DNA of 64,000 bases from Algivirga pacifica (GTDB lineage: Bacteria; Bacteroidota; Bacteroidia; Cytophagales; Flammeovirgaceae): contig NZ_BAABJX010000029.1 of NCBI RefSeq assembly GCF_039543525.1, positions 1 to 64,000 on the forward strand. Direction: 5' to 3'. This document shows, one piece after another, positions 42,252 through 51,975 of this stretch; position 1 is the first letter of the stretch, and each line of letters begins with the position of its first letter. Both the position numbers and the translations under genes were made by a program. A model generated the notes under the pieces. The model was not told the DNA's origin and did not search any database. It saw only the letters and a program-made list of their open reading frames with translations.

Positions 42252-43574
42252 TCATTGTTCGTCCTTAATGTCGTTTCCTTTTGCTAAAGGTTCTAGCTCA
42301 TCAGAATAATCATCCTCGTACAATAGATCATCCAACTGCTTCTTCATCACGACCATATGCTTTTCATATTCTTCCCGATATATTCCCTCTATAGGGTCTG
42401 ATGCTGGTAGCTTTTCCCTCAACCAATCCACTTGTCGGCCATTTTTCCAGAAACGGAAACATAGGTGAGGCCCCGTGGCCAATCCTGTACTTCCTACATA
42501 GCCAATCACCTGTCCCTGCTTGACAAACTGTCCTTTTCTCAATCCTGACTTAAACTTTGACATGTGCAGGTACTGAGTAGTATACACTCCATTATGCTTT
42601 ACTTTTACATAGTTTCCATTGCCACGGGTATATCCCTTAGCGACTACAGTTCCGTCTCCCACTGCATAAATTGGTGTTCCCCTTGGTGCTGCATAGTCTG
42701 TTCCTAGGTGTGCCTTGAAACGTTTTTGCACGGGATGAAATCTTCTTCTACTAAATCGGCTACTGATACGGGAAAAGTTCAAAGGAGCCTTTAGGAAAGC
42801 TTTACGCAAACTATTGCCTTCATCATCATAGTATTCTGGCTGCCCACCGTGATGCTCGTATAGAAACGCATAAAATGTTTCTTCATTGTGTTCAAATACT
42901 GCCGCTTTTATACGCCCAAGTCCTACTTCCTTGCCTTCTATTTTCTCTACTTCATAAATCACCTTGAAGCGATCTCCCTTTTGGATATGGAAGAAGTCAA
43001 TTTGCCATGCAAATACATTCTCCAAGCGATTTACCAAAGCTTGAGAACCCCCTCCATTTTTTAGGATTGCATTATAAAGAGAAGACTTAATTTCTCCTGT
43101 TACTACTTTCTCTTCCAAGACTACCTCTCTTTTGCCCTCATAAACTTGAAGAGAGTCCTTCATGCCATACACCACATACTCTTTAGGGTTTTTATGGTAA
43201 ATGAAATATTGAGCCGTTTGAAGAGAGTCCCCTAAGGTCAATATTGTATAAGGACGTCCTGCCTTAATATATCTAGTATTGTAAACATCCTTGGATAATT
43301 TCTCTAATTGATGAATGGTAGAGAATGCCACTTGATAAGGCAACAGAAGATCGGCCAACGTTTCATTCTTTTGCACTACCCCCTCCAATATTTCCAGACT
43401 ATCGACAGGAATTCCATAAGCCGAATCTGGCACATACTCCTCTATTTTCAGGCTAGCCTCCTCTACTTCTTCTACAAATTGTAAGTCAGGACGGTTTACG
43501 CCCATACTTATCCACCCAATAATCAATAACACCACCAATATTGGTATGATCAGGACTATTTTTTTCTGCTGCAT
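42252..43574 (-). CDS. M23-family murein endopeptidase
   Basis: Zn-dependent peptidase that cuts peptidoglycan cross-links. 440 residues: N-terminal membrane anchor (about 5-23), a long middle region with an OapA/LysM-like YVVYGMKDSLQV segment, and a complete LytM domain with HLGTDYAAPRGTPIYAVGDG (first HxxxD), GNYVKVKHNGVYTTQYLHMS (HxH region) and STGLATGPHLCFRFW (last His). Domain about 285-385. Anchored in the inner membrane facing the periplasm. A short acidic tail follows. The stop codon abuts element I. Confidence 0.88.
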   Translation of the reverse strand: MQQKKIVLIIPILVVLLIIGWISMGVNRPDLQFVEEVEEASLKIEEYVPDSAYGIPVDSLEILEGVVQKNETLADLLLPYQVAFSTIHQLEKLSKDVYNTRYIKAGRPYTILTLGDSLQTAQYFIYHKNPKEYVVYGMKDSLQVYEGKREVVLEEKVVTGEIKSSLYNAILKNGGGSQALVNRLENVFAWQIDFFHIQKGDRFKVIYEVEKIEGKEVGLGRIKAAVFEHNEETFYAFLYEHHGGQPEYYDDEGNSLRKAFLKAPLNFSRISSRFSRRRFHPVQKRFKAHLGTDYAAPRGTPIYAVGDGTVVAKGYTRGNGNYVKVKHNGVYTTQYLHMSKFKSGLRKGQFVKQGQVIGYVGSTGLATGPHLCFRFWKNGRQVDWLREKLPASDPIEGIYREEYEKHMVVMKKQLDDLLYEDDYSDELEPLAKGNDIKDEQ

Positions 43575-44241
43575 ATTACTCTAGGACATTAGACCCATAT
43601 CTTTAGTTGATATGGATTGTTATTTGTTAGCTTTTGTCTACAATTCTAATAATCTCAAACATACTATTTTACCCCTGCCTATCAAAAGGCCTTATGAAAT
43701 ATCCCTCACTCTCTTTTTTTATAGCATTGAAATTAAATCTGCCATGAAGTCGGCATCTGGCTTATCGTTTTTATGTAAGCCTTATATAGTACGGAATAAA
43801 GATATTATAATAAATAAACAACATCTTGTGAACCAACAAAGGTTAATAATAATAAGTTCAATCAATTATCTATTTAACCAAGCCCTTACAAATAACACAT
43901 TGCACTTTAAATAATACTATAACTCATGAATACAACCCCTATAGTGATATTATTATAATGCAATTATTTATTAGAAAATCAATATTGAAAAAAGTATATA
44001 AAAAAAAGCCTTGAGAAAATCTCAAGACTTCTAAGTGTGATTGATTTCGAGTTATTAAAAACAATATTTTAATGGGCTAATAGCGGTTAATAAGGGCTAA
44101 AAATTAGGTTTTATATGTTTTGATCTCGCATAACGAAAGTATGCACTCTTAAGATAAATACAAAAAAATCGTTCCATTAAATATATTTTTTATTAAAAAA
44201 GTGCAATAAAATAATAGATGATCAATATTACCTATCTACAA
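43575..44241. other. 667-base gap with a minus-strand terminator
   Basis: AT-rich. The + frame at 43612-43914 has ordinary AT-rich composition and no family features and is not called. A minus-strand terminator lies at 44000-44029, about 210 nt beyond the end of the 2'-5' RNA ligase gene; that gap could encode a small RNA or a 3' UTR. No repeat elements, unusually for this window. Confidence 0.5.
44000..44029 (-). terminator. Minus-strand terminator
   Basis: Stem AGTCTTGAG with CTCAAGGCT (one mismatch), loop ATTTT, then a T run on the minus strand. Terminates transcripts from the 44242-45352 side. Confidence 0.75.
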
Positions 44242-44784
44242 TCACTCCTTTTTTAATCCAATTTCTTTCAAAACTTGCCACACCTTACCATCATGTTTTA
44301 ACAAAGCTACTTTACACACTGTAAAGGTAGCCTCAAAAGAAGTATCACGATACACTTCCCACACCTTGTGGAAAGCACCTTTGCTCAAGTCTTTAAACGC
44401 CAACGTCAAATGTGGATGATAGGGACGGCCACCATATCGCTCTTCTTTTACCTCCCATACTTCCCTCACCAATAATTTGATCTGTTCATAAAGTTGTTGC
44501 AAGGCATCTGTCAACTCAACCGCAACATAAACTACTCGAGGAGGAAATGCCCCATGACCATTTAGAGTAATATCAAAAGATTGTACTGTAGACATTTCCT
44601 TCTCCAAGGTTTGTAGAAAATATTCTTCTTGAGAGGCATCTTTTTGAAAAGGGGGAAAAAGGGTAATATGAGGAGGAGAGTTGAGTGCTTTATAAGTCTT
44701 ATACTGCTCTGCAATAAGTTGCTTTTGGGCAGACAGTTTTGATCGTAGAGGCTCAGGAGGTAGGATAGCAATGAAATAAAGCAT
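44242..44784 (-). CDS. thpR: 2'-5' RNA ligase family (2H phosphoesterase-like)
   Basis: 180 residues. Two H-x-T motifs of the 2H superfamily: PPHITLFPPF (about 39-48) and HPHLTLAF (about 124-131), spaced as in LigT/ThpR. The family acts on RNA 2',3'-cyclic phosphates or 2'-5' linkages. The physiological substrate is unclear and the symbol follows the family. Single gene with heptad repeats upstream. Confidence 0.85.
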   Translation of the reverse strand: MLYFIAILPPEPLRSKLSAQKQLIAEQYKTYKALNSPPHITLFPPFQKDASQEEYFLQTLEKEMSTVQSFDITLNGHGAFPPRVVYVAVELTDALQQLYEQIKLLVREVWEVKEERYGGRPYHPHLTLAFKDLSKGAFHKVWEVYRDTSFEATFTVCKVALLKHDGKVWQVLKEIGLKKE

Positions 44785-44789
44785 AGGTG

Positions 44790-44862
44790 AGTTGGGAGTT
44801 ATGAGTTATGAGTTATGAGTTAAATTTAAAACTCATAATTCATAACTCATAACTTAACACTG
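44790..44862. repeat. Heptad inverted repeat (GTTATGA / TCATAAC)
   Basis: GAGTTAT units in tandem on one arm and ACTCATAATTCATAACTC on the other, between the thpR start and the glutathione peroxidase stop. Confidence 0.8.
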
Positions 44863-44866
44863 CTCA

Positions 44867-45352
44867 CTATTTATTCAATAGCTCTACTACGTACTTTTCT
44901 AAATCCTCTGGCTTAGTCGTTGGGGAGAAACGCTTATAAGGTTGTCCATTTTTATCCAACATGAATTTGGTGAAGTTCCACTTGATGCGTTTCATCAAGA
45001 AACCAGAAAGGTTATCCTTCAAGTATTTGAAGATAGGATGTGTCCCTGATCCATTGACCTCAATCTTCTCAAAGATTGGGAAAGTTACTCCATAGTTCAG
45101 TAAACATCCTTCCTGAATTGACTTAGCATCTCCAGGCTCCTGATTTGCAAACTGATTACAAGGGAACCCTAAAATAACTAACCCTTCATCTTTATATTTT
45201 TCATATAAGGCTTCCAATCCTTCATATTGAGGAGTCAATCCACACTTACTGGCGGTATTCACTACCAAAACAACCTTTCCTTTAAACTCCTCCATTGATA
45301 CGTCCTTTCCTTGAAGGGACTTTGCTGAAAACTGATAAAATGGTGCGCTCAT
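44867..45352 (-). CDS. Glutathione peroxidase-family thiol peroxidase
   Basis: Reduces hydroperoxides; bacterial members of this non-selenium type often use thioredoxin. 161 residues. Catalytic Cys in NTASKCGLTPQYEGL (about C37), Gln in GFPCNQFANQEPG (also the candidate resolving-Cys region), Trp/Asn in KWNFTKFML. Cys rather than selenocysteine. No signal peptide, hence cytoplasmic. Start MSAPFYQFSAKS. Confidence 0.92.
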   Translation of the reverse strand: MSAPFYQFSAKSLQGKDVSMEEFKGKVVLVVNTASKCGLTPQYEGLEALYEKYKDEGLVILGFPCNQFANQEPGDAKSIQEGCLLNYGVTFPIFEKIEVNGSGTHPIFKYLKDNLSGFLMKRIKWNFTKFMLDKNGQPYKRFSPTTKPEDLEKYVVELLNK

Positions 45353-45587
45353 TCTTATTGATATTTAATATATTAAAGAAAATAAATTATATCGCTTACG
45401 ATATAAAAATAGTAAGATTTATATTATACCCAAAAATTTTTCAATGATTCATCTTGAAAAAATATATCTATACCCTAAAAACATTTTTTTTTAAAAAAAT
45501 AGTTATAATACCCCTAGAGAAGATACAACAGGAACTTCTTAGAAAACGTATATTAAGAGAAGTAACTATCGCAAACAGCGCATCAAT

Positions 45588-46286
45588 ATGAAAGAAAAGA
45601 CTACCTTCGGACTTCCCAAGAAAAGAGAAGAGATCATACAACTACTACAAAAAGCCTTTACAGAGCACAATCTGGAAGAATTTGACTTTGAAGAGCGCCT
45701 ACAAAAAGCCTATGAGGCTAAATCAATAGAGGCTTTGGAAGATATTGTACATGATTTCCCTGGGTATCAAAAAAGAGTACACAACACACATTCCTTTGAA
45801 TTTGAGCGCCCCCAAGCCTCTTCCTCCTCTCTCAGTAGCAATCTATCTACCGTAACAACCTTTCTTAGCAGTAGTAAAAGGAGTTTGTCCCTTGCCAAAA
45901 CTCCCCAAGGTACTATTGTACAAACATTGTTAGGAGAAAGTAAATTACAACTTGTTGAAGAGTACATCCAAGAGAATAACCTTGAGCTTACGATCTGGGG
46001 AGGTTTGAGTAATACCGACATTGATTTGAGTAAGGGAATACTAGAAGGAAAACACATTACGATCAACATTAACTCTTTAGCTAGTGAAGTTCGCCTTATT
46101 CTTCCAAAAGGCGTAAGAATCATGGACCATACCCAGAACTTTTTGGGGCATCTCTCACAGAAGACAAAGAAAAAATGGAGAGGCATTTTTGGCAAGAGAG
46201 AAGAAGAGCTTACCCCTCCTCAGGAGTATACCCTAACACTGCAAGGATTAAATATCTTAAGTGAGATCAAAATCATGTATGTATAA
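45588..46286 (+). CDS. DUF1707/LiaF-like protein
   Basis: 232 residues. N-terminal ~60 residues match the DUF1707 / SHOCT-like pattern (REEIIQLLQKAFTEHNLEEF, FEERLQKAYEAKSIEALEDI), then a Ser-rich linker, then a C-terminal beta domain like the LiaF/DUF2154 'cell-wall-active antibiotics response' domain (NNLELTIWGGLSNTDI, EVRLILPKGVRIMDH). No membrane helix is evident, unlike many LiaF proteins. Stress-response role is inferred. Start ATG 45588. Confidence 0.7.
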   Translation: MKEKTTFGLPKKREEIIQLLQKAFTEHNLEEFDFEERLQKAYEAKSIEALEDIVHDFPGYQKRVHNTHSFEFERPQASSSSLSSNLSTVTTFLSSSKRSLSLAKTPQGTIVQTLLGESKLQLVEEYIQENNLELTIWGGLSNTDIDLSKGILEGKHITININSLASEVRLILPKGVRIMDHTQNFLGHLSQKTKKKWRGIFGKREEELTPPQEYTLTLQGLNILSEIKIMYV

Positions 46287-46369
46287 TGTACAATTATTTC
46301 TAATTTCCCTCTATCTTTGAAAGTAACGTACAAACTATTCAATTATACTTTTTATTCACTAAATTTCTC

Positions 46370-47830
46370 ATGAAGAAAGTGCTATTTTTTATCTTGTTGG
46401 GAGTACTCTCCCTGACAAGTGTTGTCTTATATAATACGTTTACTTTTGAATCTTTACAGATGGATACCGATGCGTTACCTCCTGCCGAGGAGCTATCTGT
46501 ACCTACGGAAGCCATCCACCACTTGGCAGAAGCTATTCCTTTCCAAACGATCTCTCATTACGATACTTCCACAATAGACTATAGTACTTTTGAAGGGTTT
46601 CATCAATACCTGGAAAGTACTTACCCATTGCTACATCAGCATTTAAAGAAAGAAATAGTCAATGGCTATAGTTTACTATATACCTGGAAAGGTAGTGATC
46701 AAACACTAGCACCACTACTACTTGCCGCGCATATGGATGTGGTTCCAGTAGAAGAGGCTACTTTATCCAACTGGAAGCAAGGTCCCTGGAGTGGTAATAT
46801 CCATGATGATTACCTTTGGGGAAGAGGCTCCATCGATGACAAAAATGCCATCATCGCCATTATGGAAGCAGTTGAACTACAACTTTCAAAGGGTATCACG
46901 CCAAAACGTACCATCTACCTTGCCTTTGGCCACGATGAGGAAACCCGAGGCTCAGGAGCAATGGCTATGGCTGAATTGTTAAAGCAAAGAGGTGTGCGAG
47001 TAGGAATGGCTGTAGATGAGGGAGGTATGGTGTCCAAAGGAATTGTTCCTGGTATTGAGGAATCACAAGTAGCACTGATTGGTAGTGCCGAAAAAGGAGC
47101 CGTTACCCTAAAGCTATCAACCAAAATGGAAGCCGGTCACTCTTCTATGCCAAGTAAAGAAAACTCTATTGAGGTTATTAGTCAGGCAATTCTCAAGCTA
47201 CAAGAGACGCCTATGGAAGATCAGCTATCTCTTCCGGTGAAAGGCTTCTTGCGTTACCTTGGTCCTGAGATGCCTTTTGTACTAAAAATGGCCATGGCCA
47301 ACCAATGGTTGTTTGAACCAATTATTCTTGACAACTATAGACAAAGTAATACAGGAAGAGCGTCTATCCGAACCACACATACCCCTACTATATTTAACAG
47401 TGGTATCAAGGAAAATGTGATTCCATCTACCGCAGAAGCGACGATTAACTTTAGAATATTACCGGGAGAAACCGTCAAAGATGTGGTTAATCATGCCACC
47501 AAGGTAATTGATGATAAAAGGGTGAGTATTAGCACGGTTGGGTCTGGAAAAAACCCATCCAATGTTTCGCCAGATCAAGGGGAGGAATTCAATAGCTTAC
47601 GCAAAACGATTCATCAAATCTACCCGACTACGATTTCTACGCCTTTCTTGTTGATTGCAGCGACTGATGGTCGATATTATGAAACTATCTGTGATCACGT
47701 CTATCGCTTCTCTCCTACCCATTACACTGGAGAAGATCTGGATCGACTACACGGCATCAATGAGCGTATTGCACTATCTGACTTTGAAGAATCTATCAGA
47801 TTCTATTACCAACTGATGGTGAATTATTAA
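46370..47830 (+). CDS. M20 peptidase, PM20D1/carboxypeptidase S-like, membrane anchored
   Basis: 486 residues. N-terminal helix (about 1-25) anchors it, with the catalytic domain outside. M20 motifs: LLLAAHMDVVPVEE (about 115-128; first His-x-Asp), DYLWGRGSIDDKNAIIAI (about 145-162), FGHDEETRGSGAMAM (about 182-196), and a dimerisation lid. C-terminal His in the FSPTHYTGEDLDRLHGINER block. Family members hydrolyse small peptides or N-acyl amino acids. Start MKKVLFFILLGVLSL. Confidence 0.87.
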   Translation: MKKVLFFILLGVLSLTSVVLYNTFTFESLQMDTDALPPAEELSVPTEAIHHLAEAIPFQTISHYDTSTIDYSTFEGFHQYLESTYPLLHQHLKKEIVNGYSLLYTWKGSDQTLAPLLLAAHMDVVPVEEATLSNWKQGPWSGNIHDDYLWGRGSIDDKNAIIAIMEAVELQLSKGITPKRTIYLAFGHDEETRGSGAMAMAELLKQRGVRVGMAVDEGGMVSKGIVPGIEESQVALIGSAEKGAVTLKLSTKMEAGHSSMPSKENSIEVISQAILKLQETPMEDQLSLPVKGFLRYLGPEMPFVLKMAMANQWLFEPIILDNYRQSNTGRASIRTTHTPTIFNSGIKENVIPSTAEATINFRILPGETVKDVVNHATKVIDDKRVSISTVGSGKNPSNVSPDQGEEFNSLRKTIHQIYPTTISTPFLLIAATDGRYYETICDHVYRFSPTHYTGEDLDRLHGINERIALSDFEESIRFYYQLMVNY

Positions 47831-47910
47831 TGAAGAATGAAGAATTAAAAATGAAGAGTAAGATGTATTTAACTCTTAATTCTTCATTTTTAATTCTTCA
47901 TTCTTAATGA
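47827..47910. repeat. Heptad inverted repeat (GAATGAA / TTCATTC)
   Basis: AATGAAGAATGAAGAATTAAA on the left, complementary TTTTTAATTCTTCATTC on the right. Between convergent genes; probable two-way terminator. Confidence 0.8.
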
Positions 47911-47914
47911 TCCA

Positions 47915-48523
47915 TTATTCCACTGTGATATCGAAAGTTACGTCTATATCCGTACCTCCTTCGTTCACTGTACTTGTAGCAGTTTTCAAGCCAGGCTGAT
48001 GCTTAAGGATGACTCTGAATGTACCTGTTGTTGCCGTAGCAGCAGTCCATGAAGTCTCCAATCCAACAGGATTTCCATTACCATCCTGATCCAGATAATT
48101 CACCTCTCCCTCTCCGTCAACATTTCCATTTCCTGTAGGTGTAGTAAATACGCCTTCAGTGAAAGCAAAGAAGAACTGGTGCTCATCATCCTCGTCTTTC
48201 ACTTCTGCTGTAATATCTTTTACATCATTTGGGTCAAGCTCATTCAGGAGTTCCATTTCCAACGTGTAAGTAGTATTCGCTTTTAATACAATATTTTCCA
48301 GTACTTCCAAATCCTGAATACCTGCTCCGTCCGGGTCTACCGCAAGTGCTGTCACTACATCTCCCGCATCTTGATCATTAGTGAAAGACAATGTAACTCT
48401 GGTGATCACTTCCAGGTCATTTTCCTCTTCTGGAAAATCGTCATCATCATCACAAGCAGTGAAAGTCATAACACTTAGCCCTAGTAATAAGTAAGCAAAT
48501 GGTTTAGTGATTTTACTGAACAT
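47915..48523 (-). CDS. Small lipoprotein downstream of the TonB receptor
   Basis: 202 residues. Signal peptide with lipobox (MTFTACDDDDDFPEEEND: Cys about 25 after a hydrophobic core; Asp residues follow it). The mature protein is acidic and beta-rich, with VTRVTLSFTNDQDAGDV and TGTFRVILKHQPGLKTAT. No family is assigned. It starts 7 nt after the TonB receptor stop, so the two are co-transcribed and probably partner proteins at the outer membrane or surface. Ligand unknown; possibly metal related, given the operator and receptor (inference). Confidence 0.7.
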   Translation of the reverse strand: MFSKITKPFAYLLLGLSVMTFTACDDDDDFPEEENDLEVITRVTLSFTNDQDAGDVVTALAVDPDGAGIQDLEVLENIVLKANTTYTLEMELLNELDPNDVKDITAEVKDEDDEHQFFFAFTEGVFTTPTGNGNVDGEGEVNYLDQDGNGNPVGLETSWTAATATTGTFRVILKHQPGLKTATSTVNEGGTDIDVTFDITVE

Positions 48524-48529
48524 AGTTGT

Positions 48530-50947
48530 TTAAAATTTATAATTAATATTAAGTACAAGGTTTCTCCCTACCTCATCTGCGAAATAGCGCATCTCATTGA
48601 GGTAGTTACGATAACTTTTATTTAATGCATTATAGACAGACAATTGACCTGTCCAATTCTTCCAGGTTCCATTAATGCTTCCTCCTAACAGGAAATAACC
48701 ATCCGGTGCTTCCCTAAAATCGAAAATCGGCGTATCCTCATTGATTTCTACTACTCCATTAACAATATCTTCTGGATTAACCTCTTGGGGCGCATGATAC
48801 TGTCGAAAGGTATACTGTGCATCTGCTCCAAGGATCAATTGTGCTTTTTCTGTGGTCCAAACTTTATAGCTCAGGTCATATCGCAAATAATTTGGTGGCT
48901 GATTAATTAATGGCTCATCCTTATCGATGTTTCTTGACCATAAATAGCTTGCCCCTAGCACACCTTCTAGTTTAGGAGACCAACTAGTCTTCCAAGTGAC
49001 ATCAACTCCAGTAAAGAGGGCGTCATTCCGGTCATAAATAAAGGCTGGCATAGGCCCTCTCACCGTACTAGTCAACCCGATAGGGCGTTCGTAAACAAAG
49101 TTTTCTATCAAATTGAGGTAAGCTGAGATATTCAATTGATGTATCCCCTTATCCCATTTAAGTTCATTCATCCACTTATATCCCTTTTCAGGAAGTAGTG
49201 CCTCATCTTCTTCCGTCAAGATCTTATTGGTTTGTAACTGTCCATCTTCATTAAACTGATAGCGCCACAATCCATAGGACAATTTATAGCCCGTTTGACC
49301 AAAACTATACAACTCAGCCACATTGGGGGCTCTCCAGGCGGTACCGAAATTAGACCTAAACTCCCAATCCATAAATGACTTGACCACACCAAAGGATAAA
49401 GTCGCATTCCCTAAAGAATACTCATTACTGAAAGTATCCTGATTAGTTTCCCGTCCTCGCACAGAGGTAACTTCATAGTCTCCCCTTACCCCTAGTTCAT
49501 AGCGTATATGTGGCCTTTCCAAGGTTTCAATCACAAACACACTTCCCCTATTCGTATTATAGTTCGGGATAAATGGAGTAGTTCCTGTACCTGGGTTATT
49601 GTCATTATCCTGCATAAATAACTGCACCCCAAATGCCCCTTCAAAAGGCCCCCAGGTCACATGCTCCCATTCTAGCTGTAAATCATTGGTCCATAATTCA
49701 AGATCAATCACAGGGCGTTCTGCGTTTCTTCGAACATCAAACTCTTTCCTTGCATTCCACTGTCCACCCCATATCAAGTGCCATACCCCTCCCGGTCTGT
49801 TCCAATCTGCTTCAGCCTTTAGAAAATGGTGCGCTGTTGACTGATAAGGTGGTTTGATTTCATAAGAAAAATCCTGGATAATCAGCGGCTCCTCCGCATC
49901 CAATGCTCTTATCAGGTCCTCTCCATTACCAAATATGGAGGTTCTCAATATCGCCAATTTTTGATCTACCAAACTATAGGACAATCGGGCATCACCATCT
50001 CTGAAGTGAAATCGAACACCTGCATTCACTGCCACCTCTTCCTTACCTGAGTTTGTCAGGGAATAATCAGGTGCATGCCGATCTCCTAGACGAGTATATC
50101 CTCCACCTAGGTGATAACTCCAACGATCTCCTCCATACTGTATGTTAGCAGCCGTATATCCTCCCCTGCCATTACTTTCCAAACCTGTTTTGATCATCCC
50201 GCTCAAGGGTGTGGACAGCTCCATCCCATTTCCTTCTACCAATACAACCCCTCCCATCGCTTCCGGACCAAAACGTACTGCTGCTGCTCCTTTTAATACC
50301 GCGACCTTCTCTACATTATTTAGATCTATTTCGGGAGCATGCTCCACTCCCCAGTTCTGGAATCCATGACGAACCCCATTGTTTACGATCAAGATGCGGT
50401 TGCCATAAAGCCCATGGATAATCGGTAACTGTACATTACTCCCTATCGCCACAAAGGAAACTCCTTCAATTTCACTTAATACTTCCCCCAACGAGGAAGC
50501 AGGACGTATTGCCAAACTACGGGAATCGATCTTATCTATAGTCGCCGACTCAAAAAATAATTCTTCCCCTTCTGACTCTATGACCACAGTCTCTAGCTGT
50601 GACACATCTGTCGCCATATAAATGGTTGGCATAGCATGATGCCCATCATGATGATGCACAATCGGCTTGTACCCTACACAGGAAAACCGAAGATTGAATT
50701 CTTTTTCACACAAATGTCTTACCTGAAAATACCCTTCTGCATCCGTCACCGCTCCCTTAGATTCTCCTAACAAGCGTACCGTGACAAAAGGTATTGGTTG
50801 TCTATTTTCTACATCCAGGACCCTTCCCTCTACCGTATAAATACAATTTTGTTGTTGAGCAATGCCTATTGCAGAAAAATATAGACTCCAAAAAATAAGT
50901 AATGCTACTCCTAGTTTATAGTTCATTGATATTTTGTACAGAAGCAA
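48530..50947 (-). CDS. TonB-dependent outer-membrane receptor, CarboxypepD_reg N-domain
   Basis: 805 residues. Signal peptide about 1-31; N-terminal carboxypeptidase-like regulatory domain (VEGRVLDVENRQPIPFVTVR and ESKGAVTDAEGYFQV); a His-rich segment, HHHDGHHAMPTIYM (about 98-111); plug domain (SLGEVLSEIEGVSFV, IHGLYGNRILIVNNG, VAVLKGAAAVRFGPEAMGGV); and a beta barrel ending in LNINYKF. The His-rich stretch resembles metal-binding loops of zinc-type receptors such as ZnuD, which is an inference. Its two-palindrome upstream region suggests repression by a Fur-family regulator. Followed closely by the lipoprotein. Confidence 0.88.
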   Translation of the reverse strand: MLLYKISMNYKLGVALLIFWSLYFSAIGIAQQQNCIYTVEGRVLDVENRQPIPFVTVRLLGESKGAVTDAEGYFQVRHLCEKEFNLRFSCVGYKPIVHHHDGHHAMPTIYMATDVSQLETVVIESEGEELFFESATIDKIDSRSLAIRPASSLGEVLSEIEGVSFVAIGSNVQLPIIHGLYGNRILIVNNGVRHGFQNWGVEHAPEIDLNNVEKVAVLKGAAAVRFGPEAMGGVVLVEGNGMELSTPLSGMIKTGLESNGRGGYTAANIQYGGDRWSYHLGGGYTRLGDRHAPDYSLTNSGKEEVAVNAGVRFHFRDGDARLSYSLVDQKLAILRTSIFGNGEDLIRALDAEEPLIIQDFSYEIKPPYQSTAHHFLKAEADWNRPGGVWHLIWGGQWNARKEFDVRRNAERPVIDLELWTNDLQLEWEHVTWGPFEGAFGVQLFMQDNDNNPGTGTTPFIPNYNTNRGSVFVIETLERPHIRYELGVRGDYEVTSVRGRETNQDTFSNEYSLGNATLSFGVVKSFMDWEFRSNFGTAWRAPNVAELYSFGQTGYKLSYGLWRYQFNEDGQLQTNKILTEEDEALLPEKGYKWMNELKWDKGIHQLNISAYLNLIENFVYERPIGLTSTVRGPMPAFIYDRNDALFTGVDVTWKTSWSPKLEGVLGASYLWSRNIDKDEPLINQPPNYLRYDLSYKVWTTEKAQLILGADAQYTFRQYHAPQEVNPEDIVNGVVEINEDTPIFDFREAPDGYFLLGGSINGTWKNWTGQLSVYNALNKSYRNYLNEMRYFADEVGRNLVLNINYKF

Positions 50948-50995
50948 TTGTTTTACATAATCATATGGTTATTGACAAATAAAGTGAAAATAATA

Positions 50996-51050
50996 TTGCG
51001 ACATAGTTGCAAAAATATAACGAAAAAAAATAAATGCAACAGAATTGCAT
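50996..51050 (-). promoter_or_regulatory. Two 7-3-7 palindromes upstream of the TonB receptor
   Basis: TTGCGAC-ATA-GTTGCAA at 50996-51012 and ATGCAAC-AGA-ATTGCAT at 51034-51050, centres 38 nt apart, 49-103 nt upstream of the receptor start. Both fit TTGCAAC-N3-GTTGCAA with one mismatch per arm pair. The design suits a dimeric Fur-family repressor, perhaps Zur. The regulator is inferred. Confidence 0.55.
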
Positions 51051-51139
51051 TTATTTCCTAATTTCAAAGACAAGTTAGTCGACTCCTCTACTTGCGTTGA
51101 GAAGCATTAAATCTGTTTTTAGCTAAATTGGTACTTTTT

Positions 51140-51246
51140 TGTTCATATTGTTTAGGTGAGCTTCGCTCGTTCATGATGTTTAGTTGTTTTATTTTTTCTC
51201 AACTAAACATCATGAACGAGCGAAGCTCAATTAAACATCATGAACA
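51140..51246. repeat. Mosaic element J
   Basis: GTTCATATTGTTTAGGTGAG, then CTTCGCTC, then TTCATGATGTTTAGTTG; mirrored by CAACTAAACATCATGAACGA and GCTCAATTAAACATCATGAA. A near-perfect long hairpin with GAGC-TTC-GCTC and GAGC-GAA-GCTC sub-hairpins. It lies just beyond the stop of the 51254 gene. Confidence 0.85.
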
Positions 51247-51253
51247 GATGACA

Positions 51254-51526
51254 TTAGGCCATCGTATTCTTTAAATCTTCTTCCAGCGCTATCAAATGGC
51301 TCATCGTATCTTCTGTAAAATAATATATATTGAATGACCCTGCCGGAATATAATCCAATAGTCCTTGCTTTACGAACTGATGCAACCACCCTACCAAAAT
51401 TGGCTGGCTAATTTCATAATTCATTTCTTCCAGGGTTCTTAATAAATCTTTTGGGGTAGTATAGTGTTTGTTAAGGATCTCGTTCTCTACAAGAATTCGA
51501 ACCTTGTCTTTCGTTATCGTATTCAT
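51254..51526 (-). CDS. Small winged-helix-like protein of unknown function
   Basis: 90 residues, no signal or membrane segment. The pattern (VRILVENEILNKHYTTPKDL, then EISQPILVGWLHQFVKQGLL, then DYIPAGSFNIYYFTED) suggests a winged-helix DNA-binding fold in which FVKQGLLDYI..YYF forms the wing. It lies upstream of the TonB receptor on the same strand, across 306 nt with element J and two operators. Could regulate its neighbours; no family recognised. Confidence 0.55.
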   Translation of the reverse strand: MNTITKDKVRILVENEILNKHYTTPKDLLRTLEEMNYEISQPILVGWLHQFVKQGLLDYIPAGSFNIYYFTEDTMSHLIALEEDLKNTMA

Positions 51527-51975
51527 AAGACTTAGGCTATGATGGTTGACATTAACATTCCTTTTTCAGTCACTTCTTACATACACGTAAAATCACAGAG
51601 TATAGTTGCCTATTGCTACTAATTGTAATTAAAAGACAAATCATAAGACAAAAGAGACATATTACTTTCAAATTTTTATGATTCCTTAACTTCTTCTCTC
51701 TACTTACAAGCAACTTGAAAGAAAAAAAGATAAGTCTTGAAAGGCTAATCAGAGATAACTAACCCCTTACAAGACACCTCTAACATCTACCAATAAGCAG
51801 GCCATTTTCCATGATATATTCTATAATGAATAATTATTCATTAGTTACTTTTTGTAAACACCCTCTTATACCCTGATTTAATTTTGTATTTTTACAATAC
51901 TTAATAGAAGTATCATTAGATTCTTAACAGAATTGACTTGATGCGACAGATGTATATTGTAACCATACTTATTTC
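51527..51975. other. 449-base divergent gap, nothing recognised
   Basis: AT-rich promoter region between the small winged-helix-like gene (-) and the acyltransferase (+). No repeat element, coding sequence or clear promoter was seen. Confidence 0.5.

Noticed and set aside
43612..43914. 100-residue + strand protein
   Set aside because: AT-rich composition, no family features and no promoter; treated as chance open frame.
44867..45352. Selenocysteine glutathione peroxidase
   Set aside because: The active-site position is a Cys codon and no SECIS-like element was needed or seen.
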